Assembly: GCF_000012865.1 (NCBI RefSeq)
Contig: NC_007503.1
Span: 1-64,000, forward strand
Source of the DNA: Carboxydothermus hydrogenoformans Z-2901
Lineage (GTDB): Bacteria > Bacillota > Z-2901 > Carboxydothermales > Carboxydothermaceae
Direction: 5' to 3'
Length of the DNA: 64,000 bases
Part shown: one piece after another, positions 9,352-17,863 of the stretch
How positions within the stretch are numbered: position 1 is the first letter of the stretch
Layout of the letters: every line of letters starts with the position of its first letter
Translations under genes and position numbers: made by a program
Notes under the pieces: model-generated
The model's database searches: none
Seen by the model: only the letters and a program-made list of their open reading frames with translations
What the model was told of the DNA's origin: nothing

Positions 9352-9419
9352 TTATAAGTTTTACTTATAAAATTCATTGTTACTTGATATTTCTGCTGGC
9401 GCCATTAATATGATATTCT
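9352..9419 (+). promoter_or_regulatory. LysR-type operator and yeiH promoter
   Basis: TTATAAGT-TTT-ACTTATAA (9352-9370) is a perfect 8-bp inverted repeat of the kind bound by LysR regulators (T-N11-A core). A plausible promoter follows: TTGATA (9384-9389), 16 bp, TAATAT (9406-9411). The palindrome would then be centred about 57 bp before the transcription start, the position from which LysR proteins activate. The probable regulator is the lysR gene downstream of yeiH. Confidence 0.6.
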
Positions 9420-9470
9420 AATGGCTGTAAACTCAATTCCCCGGGGAAAAATTTTAAGAGGGGGTAGCGT

Positions 9471-10502
9471 ATGTCGCAGGAAGCCATAGTATTGATAAAT
9501 AAAAAAAATAAATCTTTTAATATGGTACGGGGCTTAACATTAACCCTAACTTTAACCCTACTGGCCCGGCAGTTAAGCAGCCTTCCCCTTTTTTCCGTTA
9601 TGGGAACCATGGTAATCGCCATCCTTTTAGGCATTTCCTGGCGTGCGGTGCTGGGGGTGCCTCGAATAGCCAACGAAGGTATCGATTTTGCGGCCAAAAA
9701 GTTGTTAAGACTTGGTGTGATTCTAATGGGCATCCGCCTGGATTTCAATATGATAATTGCCTCCGGACCTCGAATTATTTTAATTGATGCCTTGGTCATA
9801 GTTTTTACAATTACCCTGTTCTGGTGGCTTGGTAAGCGTTTTTCCCTGAACAAACGCTTGACCGCTCTTCTCGGGGTAGGCACCGCTGTATGCGGGGCAG
9901 CGGCCATTGCTGCGGTAGCGCCCCTGGTGCATGCCGATGATAATGAGACAGCTATATCGGTAGGTATTGTTGCTTTGCTTGGTACCCTGGGTGCCTTGGT
10001 TTATACCCTGCTCCAACCCTTTTTACCCTTAAGCCCCTATGCGTACGGGGTGCTTACCGGTTCTACCTTGCATGAAGTGGCTCATGTGGTAGCGGCTTCT
10101 ATGGCGGGAGGAAAGGAAAGTTCCGAAATTGCAATCCTGGTAAAATTAGGTCGGGTAGCACTGCTAATTCCCGTGGCCATGGTTATGGGTTATCTTTTTA
10201 ACAAAAAACACCGAGGGTCTTCGCAGCAACACTCCAGGCAATTACCCATTCCCTGGTTTGTCTTCGGTTTCTTCGGTTTTAGTTTGGTAAATACCTTTAA
10301 CCTCCTGACACCTGCGATGGAACAGTTTATCCTGCAGGTAAGCATTTTTCTCCTGACGATGGCTATGGCTGGACTTGGCCTGCACGTGAGGCTACAAACT
10401 TTCAGGCGGGTAGGGGGTGGCTCGCTGCTGGTGGGTGTGATCGGATCTCTGGCATTAGCCCTGTTTGGCTGGGGATTGCTGATATTATTTTCAATTACTT
10501 AA
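9471..10502 (+). CDS. yeiH: YeiH family putative sulfite/sulfate exporter
   Basis: A 343-residue polytopic membrane protein of the UPF0324 family (Cons_hypoth698), with about ten hydrophobic helices. Typical segments are RLGVILMGIRLDF, the glycine/alanine-rich GVGTAVCGAAAIAAVAPLV and TGSTLHEVAHVVAA. Family members are often controlled by CysB/CysL-type LysR proteins and are proposed to export sulfite or sulfonate products; the substrate is not proven. A LysR-type operator precedes it and a LysR gene follows after 34 bp, which supports a sulfur role. Confidence 0.87.
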   Translation: MSQEAIVLINKKNKSFNMVRGLTLTLTLTLLARQLSSLPLFSVMGTMVIAILLGISWRAVLGVPRIANEGIDFAAKKLLRLGVILMGIRLDFNMIIASGPRIILIDALVIVFTITLFWWLGKRFSLNKRLTALLGVGTAVCGAAAIAAVAPLVHADDNETAISVGIVALLGTLGALVYTLLQPFLPLSPYAYGVLTGSTLHEVAHVVAASMAGGKESSEIAILVKLGRVALLIPVAMVMGYLFNKKHRGSSQQHSRQLPIPWFVFGFFGFSLVNTFNLLTPAMEQFILQVSIFLLTMAMAGLGLHVRLQTFRRVGGGSLLVGVIGSLALALFGWGLLILFSIT

Positions 10503-10536
10503 GCCTTAAAAAATAATGCAAAAAGGAGGTTCCTTT

Positions 10537-11430
10537 TTGAACCGAAATCAGCTGGAAATTTTCCGGGTGGTGGCGGAAAAGAAAAGTTTTTCTGAAGCTG
10601 CTCGCTTACTGCATATTTCTCAGCCTGCCATTAGTATGCATATCCAGGCTTTAGAAGAATATTATGGGACAAAGCTTCTTGACAGGACCACTAAGCGGGT
10701 TACCCTCACCCCGGCAGGAGAAATTCTCTATAAGTACACCCTGCACCTGTTATCCCTAATGGACAAAGCTCAACGGGATATTAGCCAGGCTGCTGGTATC
10801 ATTAAGGGCAAGCTTATTTTGGGGGCGAGTTTAACCATCGGGGGTCATGTTTTACCCCCGCTGCTTAGCTCCTTTTACCGAAAATACCCGGATGTAAATA
10901 TTACCATGGAAATAATGAATACCGAAAAGGTGCTGGAACGGGTAAGCGATCTTACGTTAGATCTGGGTTTTGTAGAGGGAGAGGTAACCACCGGAGAACT
11001 TCACGTGGAAGCTTTAGCCCGGGATGAACTGGTAGTAGTGGTAGCGGCCAACCATCCTCTTGCTGGACGCGGGCGGATTTCCTGGGAGGAATTAGCAACA
11101 TTACCTCTGGTAATGCGGGAACCCGGTTCCGGTACCCGGAAGGTGATAGAAGAGCGACTGCAGGCAGCTGGCTTTAAACTGCCGGAACTAAAAATAGTAA
11201 TGGAACTGGGCAGCACCGAGGCAATAAAGGGAGCAGTCGAAGCGGGATTAGGAGCGGCTATCCTTTCAAAGTGGACGGTAAGGCGGGAGATTAACTGGGG
11301 GATATTTAAGCAGCTTCTGATAGAAAATTTACCGATTTACCGGGAATTTTATGTAGTTTTAAATAATAATAAGTTTCACTCGCCGGCGACCCAGGCCCTG
11401 ATTCAATTCTGCCGGGAGCATCTATCGTAG
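10537..11430 (+). CDS. LysR family regulator, CysL-like
   Basis: A 297-residue LysR-type regulator: winged helix-turn-helix at residues 1-60 (LEIFRVVAEKKSFSEAARLLHISQPAISMHIQALEEYYG) and a periplasmic-binding-like effector domain from about 88. REPGSGTRKVIEERL and MELGSTEAIKGAVEAGLG are typical of the CysL/CbbR/YeiE branch, which senses small sulfur or carbon metabolites. The start is TTG 10537, set by AAAAGGAGG at 10521-10529; ATG 10516 lies upstream of that site. It is probably co-transcribed with yeiH and is its likely activator. Confidence 0.88.
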   Translation: MNRNQLEIFRVVAEKKSFSEAARLLHISQPAISMHIQALEEYYGTKLLDRTTKRVTLTPAGEILYKYTLHLLSLMDKAQRDISQAAGIIKGKLILGASLTIGGHVLPPLLSSFYRKYPDVNITMEIMNTEKVLERVSDLTLDLGFVEGEVTTGELHVEALARDELVVVVAANHPLAGRGRISWEELATLPLVMREPGSGTRKVIEERLQAAGFKLPELKIVMELGSTEAIKGAVEAGLGAAILSKWTVRREINWGIFKQLLIENLPIYREFYVVLNNNKFHSPATQALIQFCREHLS

Positions 11431-11444
11431 GTTTAAAGCTACCA

Positions 11445-11475
11445 AAAAGGAGCCGGAATACGGCTCCTTTTTAGC
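11445..11475. terminator. Bidirectional terminator between lysR and larC
   Basis: AAAGGAGCCG and CGGCTCCTTT form a 10-bp stem around GAATA, with As before it and Ts after it. It can terminate lysR on the plus strand and the larEBC operon on the minus strand. Confidence 0.87.
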
Positions 11476-11477
11476 AA

Positions 11478-12644
11478 TTAACTTTTAAACTGCTTCTGCC
11501 AAACGGCCAGAGCTTCCTCATAAACTTCCCGAAAGGAAACTTTAAATTCTTGAGCTGCTTTTTGGCATACCTCAAATTCCGGATGAACGGAAATAACCCT
11601 GCCTTGATAGCGACCAATTTTTACCGGAATCAAACCGTAGCGGGTATTTAGCTGAATTATTTCTCGTTCGGCTTCATAGCGTTCTATCGTTTGTCTTCTT
11701 ATCCCCAGACTTCCCGTTTCGGAAAAGATAATTTCGGCAAATTTTTCTTCGTCAGCTTCCGAACAAAGTACCGAAAGGATAACCCCCGGGCGGTTTTTCT
11801 TCATTTGAATTGGAGTAATAAATACATCCAAAGCGCCTTCGCGCAAGAGCCGGTTAAAAATAAATCCTAAAGCTTCGGGGGAGAGATGGTCAATATTGGT
11901 TTCCAAAAGAACTACTGTTTTTGCTTTTACCGGACTTCCGGCGAATAAAATTCCCCGCAGTAAATTAGGATAAAGAAAATCCCTGCTTCCGGCACCATAG
12001 CCGGTTTTTAAAATACTTCCCGAAGGCGGAACCTGTTCCGTTTTTTGTACCAGGGTCCGGTAAAGGGCAGCTCCGGTAGGGGTTACCAGTTCCCCTTCTA
12101 CCGGTGCGGGAGTTACCGGAATACCGGTCAAAAGTTCCAAGGTGGCCGGAGCCGGCAGGGGGATGGGACCGTGAGCGGAGTTTACAAACCCCCGGGAAAG
12201 GGGTAACGGTGAGGCGATTACCGTATCTACCTCTAAAAGATAAACTCCAAGAATACTACCACAAATATCAACAATGGCATCGACCGCCCCTACTTCATGA
12301 AAATGAACTTTATCAATAGTGGTACCGTGAATTTTTGCTTCTGCTTCTGCTAAAAGTTTAAAAGCGTACTTGCTTTTATCCTTTACCTCAGAGGGAAGGG
12401 AACTTTTTTCGATAATTTCGTATATATCGTTTAAATGACGGTGGTGATGGGGCTTTGGATATAACACCGAAACTTTTTTTCCGGAAATGCCGTTTTTTTG
12501 AACGGTTTTAACGTCTAAAAAAAACTCCAGGGGCAATGTATTTAAAAGATTAAGAAACTTTTCCACGTTAACTCCCAGGTCCAAAAGAAGGCCCAACATC
12601 ATATCTCCGGAAATTCCCATAAAACAATCGAGATACAGCAACAT
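11478..12644 (-). CDS. larC: Nickel-pincer cofactor nickel insertase LarC
   Basis: LarC inserts nickel into pyridinium-3,5-bisthiocarboxylic acid mononucleotide, the last step in making the pincer cofactor of lactate racemase, in a CTP-dependent reaction. The 388-residue product starts LLYLDCFMGISGDMMLGLLLD, has a histidine cluster PKPHHHRHLNDI at about residues 64-75 (likely metal binding) and the conserved HFHEVGAVDAIVDI. Unlike Lactobacillus plantarum, where larC is read with a programmed frameshift, here it is one open frame. It lies 1 bp after larB in a larE-larB-larC operon. Confidence 0.92.
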   Translation of the reverse strand: MLLYLDCFMGISGDMMLGLLLDLGVNVEKFLNLLNTLPLEFFLDVKTVQKNGISGKKVSVLYPKPHHHRHLNDIYEIIEKSSLPSEVKDKSKYAFKLLAEAEAKIHGTTIDKVHFHEVGAVDAIVDICGSILGVYLLEVDTVIASPLPLSRGFVNSAHGPIPLPAPATLELLTGIPVTPAPVEGELVTPTGAALYRTLVQKTEQVPPSGSILKTGYGAGSRDFLYPNLLRGILFAGSPVKAKTVVLLETNIDHLSPEALGFIFNRLLREGALDVFITPIQMKKNRPGVILSVLCSEADEEKFAEIIFSETGSLGIRRQTIERYEAEREIIQLNTRYGLIPVKIGRYQGRVISVHPEFEVCQKAAQEFKVSFREVYEEALAVWQKQFKS

Positions 12645-12645
12645 T

Positions 12646-13392
12646 TTACTTCTCCTTTAAGCCCAAAATTGAAATTGCTAAAGCGGCTGCTCCAAAGCCG
12701 TTATCGATGTTAACTACTCCGATTCCCGGAGCACAACTGTTTAACATCGTTAAAAGAGCGGAAAGTCCCTGAAAGTTGGCACCGTAGCCAACCGAAGTAG
12801 GGACGGCAATAACCGGACAGGAGACAAGCCCGGCAACTACCGAAGGCAACGCTCCTTCCATACCTGCTACCGCTATAATAACATCGGCCTTTCGTATTAA
12901 GTCAATACTGGCAAATAAGCGGTGAATGCCAGCAACACCGGCATCAAAAAGAGTTAGCGGTTTAAATCCGGCAAACTTGAGGGTTTCCTCTGCTTCCAAA
13001 GCTACCGGAAGATCCGAAGTACCGGCGGTGATGATAAGAGGATTACCGGGCCGAGGCTTTCCCTCCTGGTAGTAGGCAGCGGTTTTAGCCCGTTCATTGT
13101 AAGTAGCCGCGGGAATAAGTTTTTTAATTGCTTCATAATGGTCTTTACTTACCCTGGTGGCTAAAAAGCGACCGTGACGCTCATAAAGTTTTTGGGCAAT
13201 GAGGGCCGTTTCCTCCGGCGTTTTATTTTGAGCAAAAATTACTTCGGCAAACTCCGTCCGCTTTTCCCGGTGAAAATCAACCCGGGCAAAACCCAGGTCT
13301 TCAAAAAACTCGTTCCGCAAAATTTCTAAAGCTTTAGCGGCAGTAATTTTTCCCGTTTCGACCTCTTTTAAAACATTATAAAGATCTTGCAT
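12646..13392 (-). CDS. larB: Nickel-pincer cofactor biosynthesis protein LarB
   Basis: LarB carboxylates nicotinic acid adenine dinucleotide at C5 and removes AMP, the first step towards the nickel-pincer cofactor. The 248-residue protein has the family's N-terminal region (FARVDFHREKRTEFAEVIFA) and a PurE-like C-terminal domain (TAGTSDLPVALEA, VIAVAGMEGALPSVVAGLV, PTSVGYGANFQGLSALLTMLNSC). It adjoins larE without a gap and precedes larC by 1 bp, so translation of the three is coupled. Confidence 0.93.
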   Translation of the reverse strand: MQDLYNVLKEVETGKITAAKALEILRNEFFEDLGFARVDFHREKRTEFAEVIFAQNKTPEETALIAQKLYERHGRFLATRVSKDHYEAIKKLIPAATYNERAKTAAYYQEGKPRPGNPLIITAGTSDLPVALEAEETLKFAGFKPLTLFDAGVAGIHRLFASIDLIRKADVIIAVAGMEGALPSVVAGLVSCPVIAVPTSVGYGANFQGLSALLTMLNSCAPGIGVVNIDNGFGAAALAISILGLKEK

Positions 13393-14196
13393 TTACCGCG
13401 CCTCCAAAACTTCATTCATACTGCCGGTACGGTATCCCTGGAGATCAAGGCAAACATATTTAAAGCCCAGCTCGTGAAAATGATTAAGAATTTCCGTACG
13501 CTTTTCGACAGCCAAAGACAGCTCTTCAGGGTCCAACTCGATTCGGGCAACGGGGTCGTGAAAGCGAACCCTGACGATATTAAAGCCCAGATCCTTTAAA
13601 TATTTTTCCCCTGAATAAATTTTTCGCAAACTTTCCTTCGTAATTTTCGTATGGTAAGGAAAACGGGAGGCAAGGCAGGCTTCTGCCGGCTTATTCCAGT
13701 TGGGAAGCCCCATTTCCCGGGCAAAACGGCGGATTTCTTCTTTGGTAAACCCGGCTTCCCGTAAAGGGGAACGGACCCCAAGTTCGGCAATTGCCCGGTG
13801 CCCGGGGCGATAGTCGTTGTTATCGTCTAAATTTGCTCCATCAACGACATAGTTAAAATTTAATTGTTCTTTTAATTCAATAAGTTTGGTAAAAAGGTTT
13901 TTCTTGCAGTAATAACACCGGTCCGGGGGATTATTGACAAAGTTGGGATCCGAAAATTCATCGGTATAAACCTTCAGTAATTTAACTTCAAGCATCTTTG
14001 CTATATTTTCTGCTTCTAAAAGTTCGTCGGGCTTATAAGTATCGGAAATGCCCACGGCGGCTACCACTTTATCTCCCAAGACATCTCTGGCAACTTTTAA
14101 AAGAAAACTGCTGTCAACTCCTCCGGAAAACGCTACCACAACCGACTCCATTTCGGTTAAAATAGAAGTAAGTTTTGTGAGCTTCTGCTGCGCCAT
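13393..14196 (-). CDS. larE: ATP-dependent sulfur transferase LarE
   Basis: LarE adenylates the carboxylates of the LarB product and adds sulfur to them. The 267-residue protein has the PP-loop SGGVDSS (24-30). C174 in EACLASRFP corresponds to the sacrificial cysteine of the Lactobacillus enzyme. C94 and C97 (RCYYC) are two further cysteines; three-cysteine LarE forms are known to hold an iron-sulfur cluster that supplies sulfur catalytically, so this may be that type (inference). It is the first gene of the minus-strand lar operon. No larA is next to it; the nearest candidate is at 56.2 kb. Confidence 0.92.
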   Translation of the reverse strand: MAQQKLTKLTSILTEMESVVVAFSGGVDSSFLLKVARDVLGDKVVAAVGISDTYKPDELLEAENIAKMLEVKLLKVYTDEFSDPNFVNNPPDRCYYCKKNLFTKLIELKEQLNFNYVVDGANLDDNNDYRPGHRAIAELGVRSPLREAGFTKEEIRRFAREMGLPNWNKPAEACLASRFPYHTKITKESLRKIYSGEKYLKDLGFNIVRVRFHDPVARIELDPEELSLAVEKRTEILNHFHELGFKYVCLDLQGYRTGSMNEVLEAR

Positions 14197-14276
14197 ACCG
14201 CACCTCCGGTTTGTTATTAATTAATTGTAGCAAATTTTCAAGACAAAAAAAACCAAGAATTACGGAGGGATTTAAA

Positions 14277-14771
14277 ATGCTAAATTTTACAGCTGTAATG
14301 CGGCCGGAAGTAATTTTAGGCGCATTTGGTTTAAATTTAATATTTTTTCTTTTGCTGCTTAACTTATATATAAAAACGGTTAAACTAAGACGGGAACTAA
14401 AGGATTTACTTAAAGGAAACTCCGGACAAAATCTGGAAAATATTTTACTGGATTTAGCCCGGAATAATGAGGTACTAAAAGGGGAAGTTACAAACTTAAA
14501 AAAGTATACCGAAGAATTAAACCAAAGGCTTTTAGTGGCAGTGCAAAAAGTAGGAATGGTACGTTATAAAGCTTTACCGGACCTGGGCTCAGAGTTAAGC
14601 TTTTCGGTGGCGTTTTTAGATGCCAACAATAATGGGGTTGTAATTACCAGTCTTTACGGGCGGGAGCAGTGTCTGGTGTATGGAAAACCGGTGGAACGGG
14701 GTATTTCCACCTATCCGTTAACGGAAGAGGAACAAAAGGCAATTCGCAAAGCGATGGAAGAAGGGAGATAA
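14277..14771 (+). CDS. DUF4446 family membrane-anchored protein
   Basis: The 164-residue product has one N-terminal membrane helix (about 9-32, VILGAFGLNLIFFLLLLNLYI), a coiled-coil stretch (about 36-90) and a C-terminal domain with YKALPDLGSELSFSVAFLDANNNGVVITSLYGREQ, the DUF4446 signature. Function is unknown; homologues often lie near parB in clostridia. ATG 14277 follows CGGAGGG at the right spacing, so upstream in-frame codons are ignored. The 80 bp separating it from the divergent larE must hold both promoters. Confidence 0.82.
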   Translation: MLNFTAVMRPEVILGAFGLNLIFFLLLLNLYIKTVKLRRELKDLLKGNSGQNLENILLDLARNNEVLKGEVTNLKKYTEELNQRLLVAVQKVGMVRYKALPDLGSELSFSVAFLDANNNGVVITSLYGREQCLVYGKPVERGISTYPLTEEEQKAIRKAMEEGR

Positions 14772-14772
14772 T

Positions 14773-15411
14773 ATGTATTTTAAAGACCGGGAGGATGCAG
14801 GTCGGGTTTGCGCTGCAAAATTATGGCAGGAAGGTATTAACGGAGATGTTATTGCTGCAATACCCCGGGGGGGAGTGGTAGTAGCTGCACCAATAGCTGA
14901 AAAATTAAAGATCCCCTTAAAACTTATCTTACCCAAAAAGATTGGGGCTCCGCATAATGAAGAGGTAGCAATTGGGGCAGTTACTGCGGATGGTTCGCTG
15001 GCTTTAAATGAAGAATACATAAGCTTACTGGGTCTTTCACCGGAAGTTGTAGGGAAACAAATAAAAAAAGCCCAGCAAAAAATCAAAGAAATGCAAAATA
15101 TATACAATATGGATTATATAAACTACGACTATACAAATAAAAATGTCCTTTTGGTGGATGATGGTTTAGCTACTGGTTTTACCGTCTTAGCGGCGGGCTT
15201 GTCTTTAAAAAAGAGAGGTGCAAACTCAATTACTGTGGTGGTACCGGTGGCAAGTGCTGAAGCGATTTCGTTACTGAAAAATCACGGCTTTATGGTATTT
15301 TCCTTAATAGTACCGGAAGATTTTTACGCTGTTGGGCAGTTTTACAAAGATTTCCGGCCGGTGGAAACCGAGGAAGTTTTAGCGCTTCTTGCTAAGAATT
15401 ATTCAGGATAA
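14773..15411 (+). CDS. Phosphoribosyltransferase family protein
   Basis: A 212-residue type I phosphoribosyltransferase fold: the N-terminal AAIPRGGVVVAAPIAEKL and the PRPP-binding loop VLLVDDGLATGFT near residues 125-137. It is the stand-alone predicted phosphoribosyltransferase type (as in COG1926), not a recognised purine or pyrimidine salvage enzyme, so its substrate is unknown. It starts 1 bp after the DUF4446 stop and is probably co-transcribed with it. Confidence 0.85.
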   Translation: MYFKDREDAGRVCAAKLWQEGINGDVIAAIPRGGVVVAAPIAEKLKIPLKLILPKKIGAPHNEEVAIGAVTADGSLALNEEYISLLGLSPEVVGKQIKKAQQKIKEMQNIYNMDYINYDYTNKNVLLVDDGLATGFTVLAAGLSLKKRGANSITVVVPVASAEAISLLKNHGFMVFSLIVPEDFYAVGQFYKDFRPVETEEVLALLAKNYSG

Positions 15412-15457
15412 GCAGAGAGAAAATTGAAAAAAATAAGCTCACCGGGAGGTGAGTTTA

Positions 15458-15694
15458 ATGAAAAAGGTTGCGGTGGAGCAAGGACTCAGTAACTTACATG
15501 AAATACTCAGAGAATCAGGTTATCAAGTGGTGGACCCAAGACAGGAGCAACGGGTGGATGCCTTTGTGGTTTCGGGAGTTAAAAATAACCTTATGGGTAT
15601 GCAAGATACCAACACTAAAGCTCCGGTAATAAACGCCAGTGGCCGTTTCCCTGAAGAAATTGTAAATGTTCTGCGGGAGAAAATTGGTGACTAA
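15458..15694 (+). CDS. YkuS family protein (UPF0180)
   Basis: A 78-residue protein with the YkuS pattern: VAVEQGLSNLHEILRESGYQVV, then DAFVVSGVKNNLMGMQDT and a C-terminal PVINASGRFPEEI. Function is unknown; it occurs in spore-forming Firmicutes. ATG 15458 is chosen because GGGAGGTGAG directly precedes it. Its 3' end overlaps the 3' end of the converging yyaC gene by 80 bp. Confidence 0.84.
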   Translation: MKKVAVEQGLSNLHEILRESGYQVVDPRQEQRVDAFVVSGVKNNLMGMQDTNTKAPVINASGRFPEEIVNVLREKIGD

Positions 15695-16205
15695 GCTCGA
15701 TTAAGACCTCGCTTAAAAAGCGAGCCATGGCCATTACCGTTGAGAGACGGGTGTTTTGCAGCACCATGAATTCCATAAAACCACCAACATTAACCACCCC
15801 GGTGAGACTTAAATCTCCTACCGGGGGTAATTTTTTATTTAAGGCAGCTCCTGGGTTTAGAGGACCGTCTTTTAAAACTATTTGTCCAACGCTGTTTAAT
15901 GACCCCAAGGAAGCGTCCACAGCAATGAGAAAGGGATTTTTATATTGATGATAAATATTTTTTAAAGTTTCTTCTAAGTTTACCGCATGAACCGGTTCTT
16001 CTAAACAACCGTAAACATGAAAAAAATTTATCCGGGCGTTTTTTAAAAAGCTTCCCACTAAAGGGCCAAAAGCATCGCCGGTGGAACGATCGGTACCTAT
16101 ACACAAAATTACCACCGGTCGATTTAAAGCTTTTCGCAGAATTTCCCGACTTATTGCTGTTTTTAAAAGTTTTTTATCTTCAGGGTTTTGAAAATAAAAC
16201 TTCAA
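15615..16205 (-). CDS. yyaC: Spore protein YyaC (DUF1256, GPR-like fold)
   Basis: The 196-residue product carries the YyaC/DUF1256 signatures VVILCIGTDRSTGDAFGPLVGSFL (about 31-54), HAVNLEE and IAVDASLGSLNSVGQI. YyaC is a putative sporulation protease related to the germination protease GPR; its substrate is unknown. Length fits the family, so the 80-bp tail-to-tail overlap with the YkuS gene appears real. It is one of several spore-related genes in the window (Gin, LonC, RicT). Confidence 0.87.
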   Translation of the reverse strand: MKFYFQNPEDKKLLKTAISREILRKALNRPVVILCIGTDRSTGDAFGPLVGSFLKNARINFFHVYGCLEEPVHAVNLEETLKNIYHQYKNPFLIAVDASLGSLNSVGQIVLKDGPLNPGAALNKKLPPVGDLSLTGVVNVGGFMEFMVLQNTRLSTVMAMARFLSEVLIELSHQFSPAEHLQFLQGNGHWRLLPEL

Positions 16206-16300
16206 CTTCCTGCCCTCCCTCCGTCTTGTTACTATAATATCCAGATAAAGGAAAAATTATACTGTTTTTGCATAAAATTTAGTAGTACACGGGGAGGGTG

Positions 16301-17302
16301 ATGGTTATTTGGTTAAAACTTGGAATGATTATTATAGGTAGTTTGGTAGGGGCAGGTTTTGCATCAGGTCAGGAGATCATGTTATTTTTTAATCGTTACG
16401 GAGAAAAAGGTTTTTTGGGAATAGTTTTAACCGGGGGGTTATTGAGTTTTTTTTCCTGGGGAACATTAAAGGTGAGCCATAATTTAAAACTAAAAAATTA
16501 CCGGGAATTAATTGAGTTAAGCTTAAGTTCCCGTTATCAGTTTTTAGCGGATTTCGCTTTTACCGCGGTTTTATTTGGGGGATTAGGGGTAATGCTTTCG
16601 GCCAGCGGGGCAATTTTTCACGAATATTTTAACCTTCCGGGTCTCTTTGGTATTGGCTTTTTGCTTTTAATTGTTCTCTTAACGGGTCAAAAACAACTGC
16701 TTGGTTTATATTATATAAACATAATCTTAACTCCCCTCTTGGTGATTTTTTTGATAGTAATTTCCTGTAAAGAATTAAGTGCGTTTAAGTATGTTGCGGC
16801 AGAAAACCATTGGCTGCAAAACTGGCTATCGGCAGCAATTATCTATGCTTCGTATAATATTTTGCTTTTGGGGTCGGTTTTGGTGCCACTGGGGCGGGAA
16901 ATGAAAGCTGCTGATATTATAGGAGGAGTAATTTTTGGAACAATACTTTTTTGGTTGTTAGCGGGGTTAATCTATTTTGCCTTGGCCGCTAACTATCCCG
17001 ACGTCCTTAAATATCAGGTACCATTGTTGTATTTGGCAGGTAAAAAGCATTTTGTTTCTTATTGGCTCTTTGGAATTTGTATTTGGCTTGCAGTGGCCAC
17101 CACTGCAGTTTCCGATGGAGTGGCTTTGGCCCTTCGACTACCCAAAAGCCGAAGATTACTTTTTTTTGTATATTTTTTGAGTTTTTTAGTTGCCTTAATA
17201 CCCTTTCAGTACCTGGTGAAATATCTTTATCCCCTTTTTGGCTATGCCGGTTTTTTATTTTTATATTGTTTGTTAAAATTATTAATAGGAATAAAATGGT
17301 AG
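16301..17302 (+). CDS. YkvI-like integral membrane protein
   Basis: A 333-residue protein with about ten membrane helices. The N-terminus GMIIIGSLVGAGFASGQEIMLFFNRYG is the YkvI signature and resembles the first helix of amino-acid/LeuT-fold transporters. The substrate is unknown. ATG 16301 follows GGGGAGGG closely; GTG 16298 is part of that stretch. The gene is followed after 9 bp by a CvpA-like gene and then an aminopeptidase, which could suggest peptide or amino-acid handling, but this is only context. Confidence 0.8.
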   Translation: MVIWLKLGMIIIGSLVGAGFASGQEIMLFFNRYGEKGFLGIVLTGGLLSFFSWGTLKVSHNLKLKNYRELIELSLSSRYQFLADFAFTAVLFGGLGVMLSASGAIFHEYFNLPGLFGIGFLLLIVLLTGQKQLLGLYYINIILTPLLVIFLIVISCKELSAFKYVAAENHWLQNWLSAAIIYASYNILLLGSVLVPLGREMKAADIIGGVIFGTILFWLLAGLIYFALAANYPDVLKYQVPLLYLAGKKHFVSYWLFGICIWLAVATTAVSDGVALALRLPKSRRLLFFVYFLSFLVALIPFQYLVKYLYPLFGYAGFLFLYCLLKLLIGIKW

Positions 17303-17311
17303 GTGGTTAGT

Positions 17312-17863
17312 ATGAGCTTCAATACCCTTGATTATTTACTGCTGGGATTGTTTTTATTTTTATTATTTAAAGGAAGCCGGGAAGGAATTTTGGGACTTCC
17401 GGTAAAAATTACTGCCCTTGCAGGTGGGGTCATAGTTTCATTTTTATGGGGGGACATGCTGTTTCCCAAAGTTATTCCTGCTTTTTTACCCTATCTTCCG
17501 CAAAGCCTGAAAAATCAGTACTTACCGGTGTTTTTTAAAGGGGTTTTATTTTTAGTAACGGCAGTCTTAATCTGGAAAGCCGGGGGAAGTATAAGACGGG
17601 GTCTTAGAAAAACTCCATTAGGAATTATAGATTCTCTTTTGGGAATTTTTTATAATGGAGTGAAAGGGGTTATTTTTTTAGTGGTGTTATCTCTTATTTT
17701 AATACCGTTGGCAGGGGTTTTGATTAAGACTTCTCTTGGGGGAGAGATTAAAGACTTTTTAAGTTTGGTTCAAAATTCTCTGGTTTTAAATTACTTCTTT
17801 ACCTTAGTTAAAGATGGCATTTCAACCTTTACAGGAATAAAGGAGGCTAAGCTATGGATTTAA
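17312..17863 (+). CDS. CvpA family membrane protein
   Basis: A 183-residue hydrophobic protein with four predicted membrane helices. It starts FNTLDYLLLGLFLFLLFKGSREGILG, the CvpA-type first helix with a charged turn, and has TPLGIIDSLLGIFYNGVKGVIFLVVL in the middle, where the family's conserved glycines lie. CvpA proteins have been linked to colicin V production and envelope homeostasis; the role here is unknown. Its end overlaps the aminopeptidase gene by 10 bp, so they are one transcript. Confidence 0.75.
   Translation: MSFNTLDYLLLGLFLFLLFKGSREGILGLPVKITALAGGVIVSFLWGDMLFPKVIPAFLPYLPQSLKNQYLPVFFKGVLFLVTAVLIWKAGGSIRRGLRKTPLGIIDSLLGIFYNGVKGVIFLVVLSLILIPLAGVLIKTSLGGEIKDFLSLVQNSLVLNYFFTLVKDGISTFTGIKEAKLWI

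Noticed and set aside
9380-9907. Minus-strand frame of 175 codons over the start of yeiH
   Set aside because: It is antisense to a recognised family member, has no family pattern, and is rich in Arg/Lys as expected from a shadow of a hydrophobic gene.
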